A stretch of DNA of 6,074 bases, taken from Bacteroidota bacterium. GTDB taxonomy: Bacteria > Bacteroidota > Ignavibacteria > SZUA-365 > JAADGX01. This document shows, piece after piece, positions 5,632 through 6,074 of the stretch. The stretch lies in assembly GCA_024276335.1 (NCBI GenBank), contig JAJRXL010000231.1, positions 1 to 6,074 on the forward strand, written 5' to 3'. The position numbers and the translations under genes were made by a program. Numbering within the stretch: the stretch's first letter is position 1; the number at the start of each line of letters is the position of its first letter. The notes under the pieces were generated by a model that was not told where the DNA came from, ran no database searches, and saw only the letters and a list, made by a program, of their open reading frames with translations.

Positions 5632-5656
5632 GGGGGAAGCAGCGGTGCCTTCCCCC
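5632..5656. other. GC-rich hairpin upstream of ffh
   Basis: GGGGGAAG (5632-5639) pairs perfectly with CTTCCCCC (5649-5656) across a 9-nt loop. It lies 7 nt from the next hairpin (5664-5696). In the minus direction a U5 run follows only after about 11 nt. It could be part of a tandem terminator or a leader structure. Confidence 0.4.
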
Positions 5657-5663
5657 CCCACGA

Positions 5664-5696
5664 AAACGGGCCGGGGTAAAACGACCCGACCCGTTT
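5664..5696 (-). terminator. Likely intrinsic terminator between response-regulator gene and ffh
   Basis: Arms 5664-5675 and 5685-5696 form a 12-bp stem with a 9-nt loop. On the minus strand the only non-Watson-Crick position (5671/5689) is a G-U wobble, while on the plus strand it is a C-A mismatch, which favours function in minus-strand RNA. The 3' arm ends in GUUUUCG, a short U-run. It lies 168 nt after the response-regulator stop and before the ffh start, so it would insulate the ffh cluster. Confidence 0.5.
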
Positions 5697-5863
5697 CGTA
5701 CCACATCCCCACCTGCGTTATCGATCTTGGGGAGGGTTGATTATGGGGGAACCTTCAGTGCGGTGTTATGGCACCGTTTCCTTTGGACATGGCGTCGATT
5801 GTCACGACGCCGCCTGCGCTTTTCCGTGTGTCTGCACCAGCATTTCTGCGGGCGCACGGTTGT

Positions 5864-6074
5864 TCACCGCGACAGCCCATCCTGGCAATACGTCCGCCCG
5901 GAATCATTACTCTCTCTTCCTGGCGTGAGGCAGCGGGCTACCGCTTTCGGCAACTCGTTGTATATTTGGTCCTTCATGATGTAAATGCTGGCCCCGGCGT
6001 TGAACGCCTGTTCACGGTACAGCGAGGGTTCGTACATGGTCAGCATGATGATCCGTGCCTCGGGGACGCACGCC
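5864..6074 (-). CDS. Response-regulator receiver domain, C-terminal part (5' end outside window)
   Basis: The minus frame is open from the window edge and ends in TGA at 5866-5864, about 70 residues. The beginning reads ACVPEARIIMLTMYE, strand 4 of a CheY-like fold with the switch Thr in MLTMY. It is followed by AFNAGASIYIMKDQ, strand 5 with the invariant Lys that contacts the phospho-Asp, and then helix 5 NELPKAVARCL. The phospho-acceptor Asp lies outside the window. AGAS-x-Y-x-x-K-D resembles NarL/LuxR-type receivers, yet after helix 5 only about 20 polar residues follow and no DNA-binding domain. It may be a stand-alone receiver, the receiver end of a hybrid kinase, or a regulator that lost its output domain. 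The first ATG in the frame (6046-6044) is internal to strand 4 and not the start. Confidence 0.75.
   Translation of the reverse strand, partial: ACVPEARIIMLTMYEPSLYREQAFNAGASIYIMKDQIYNELPKAVARCLTPGRESNDSGRTYCQDGLSR

Larger units (their letters stand above)
5506..5863. other. Leader/spacer between response-regulator gene and ffh
   Basis: This 358-nt stretch has no convincing gene. Positions 5506-5580 are AT-rich with a possible promoter, and 5630-5700 hold two hairpins. Positions 5713-5863 are GC-rich, but every minus frame gives low-quality, Arg-rich or stop-broken peptide. A perfect 7-bp hairpin occurs at 5791-5811 (GGCGTCG/CGACGCC, 7-nt loop) without a U-run. No LuxR-type HTH or other output domain is recognisable in any frame. 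Confidence 0.5.

Noticed and set aside
5600..5660. Possible SRP (4.5S) RNA gene near ffh, prompted by GGGGGAAGCAGCGG.
   Set aside because: The expected 5' partner GUCAGG, the tetraloop stem and the paired ends are missing; only the AGCAGC string matches.
5521..5712. 63-codon minus-strand frame with a hydrophobic segment.
   Set aside because: It runs through both hairpins and the likely promoter of ffh; a GTG start without SD and no family resemblance.
5743..5928. 61-codon plus-strand frame starting at ATG after GGGGAGGG.
   Set aside because: The SD-like string is well placed, but the peptide is Cys/Ser/Thr-rich without a pattern and overlaps the receiver-domain gene antisense.

Overview
The window is a bacterial chromosome segment dominated by a six-gene housekeeping cluster on the minus strand. 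Read in its own direction, the order is ffh (SRP GTPase), rpsP (S16), rimM, trmD, rplS (L19), then a diverged member of the MqnA/MqnD menaquinone-biosynthesis fold family. This is the classical SRP/ribosome-maturation cluster, without the small KH-domain gene (khpA) that many lineages have after rpsP. Several features point to the FCB superphylum (Bacteroidota, Rhodothermota, Balneolota, Ignavibacteria and relatives). Two genes at the left edge end in type IX secretion (T9SS) sorting tails. S16 has a long Lys-rich then Ala/Glu-rich C-terminal extension. TrmD reads CGHYKGVDER where many bacteria have a GRYEG-type motif. Clear Shine-Dalgarno sequences before rpsP and rplS argue against a typical SD-poor Bacteroidia genome. 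Genes are GC-rich and the spacers are markedly AT-rich. I cannot name a genus.

Layout. Positions 1-129 (+) are the last 42 codons of a T9SS-exported protein. Positions 130-271 are a convergent spacer with a decayed 8-nt-period tandem repeat; on the minus strand it gives a G-quadruplex motif followed by a U8 run. Positions 272-955 (-) are an open frame for a fibronectin-like domain plus a complete T9SS tail, with no signal peptide and stop codons directly upstream, so it is probably 5'-truncated. Positions 956-1220 are AT-rich with no convincing gene. Positions 1221-5505 (-) are the ffh-to-mqnA-like cluster. Positions 5506-5863 are its leader: a possible promoter, two tandem hairpins (one a likely terminator), and GC-rich sequence with no recognisable coding. 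Positions 5864-6074 (-) are the C-terminal part of a response-regulator receiver domain running off the window.

Function. Ffh delivers signal-peptide-bearing nascent chains to the membrane. S16 and L19 are subunits of the small and large ribosomal subunits. RimM helps mature the 30S particle around the 16S 3' domain. TrmD makes m1G37 in tRNA, which prevents +1 frameshifting. The set couples ribosome production, decoding fidelity and protein export. The terminal MqnA-like gene starts one sense codon after the rplS stop, so it is very probably co-expressed. It lacks several residues that typify chorismate dehydratase, so its role is open. I see no mobile element, CRISPR array, tRNA or rRNA. The most unusual signals are the MqnA-like protein, the G4/U-tract element between the T9SS genes, and the truncated T9SS gene.
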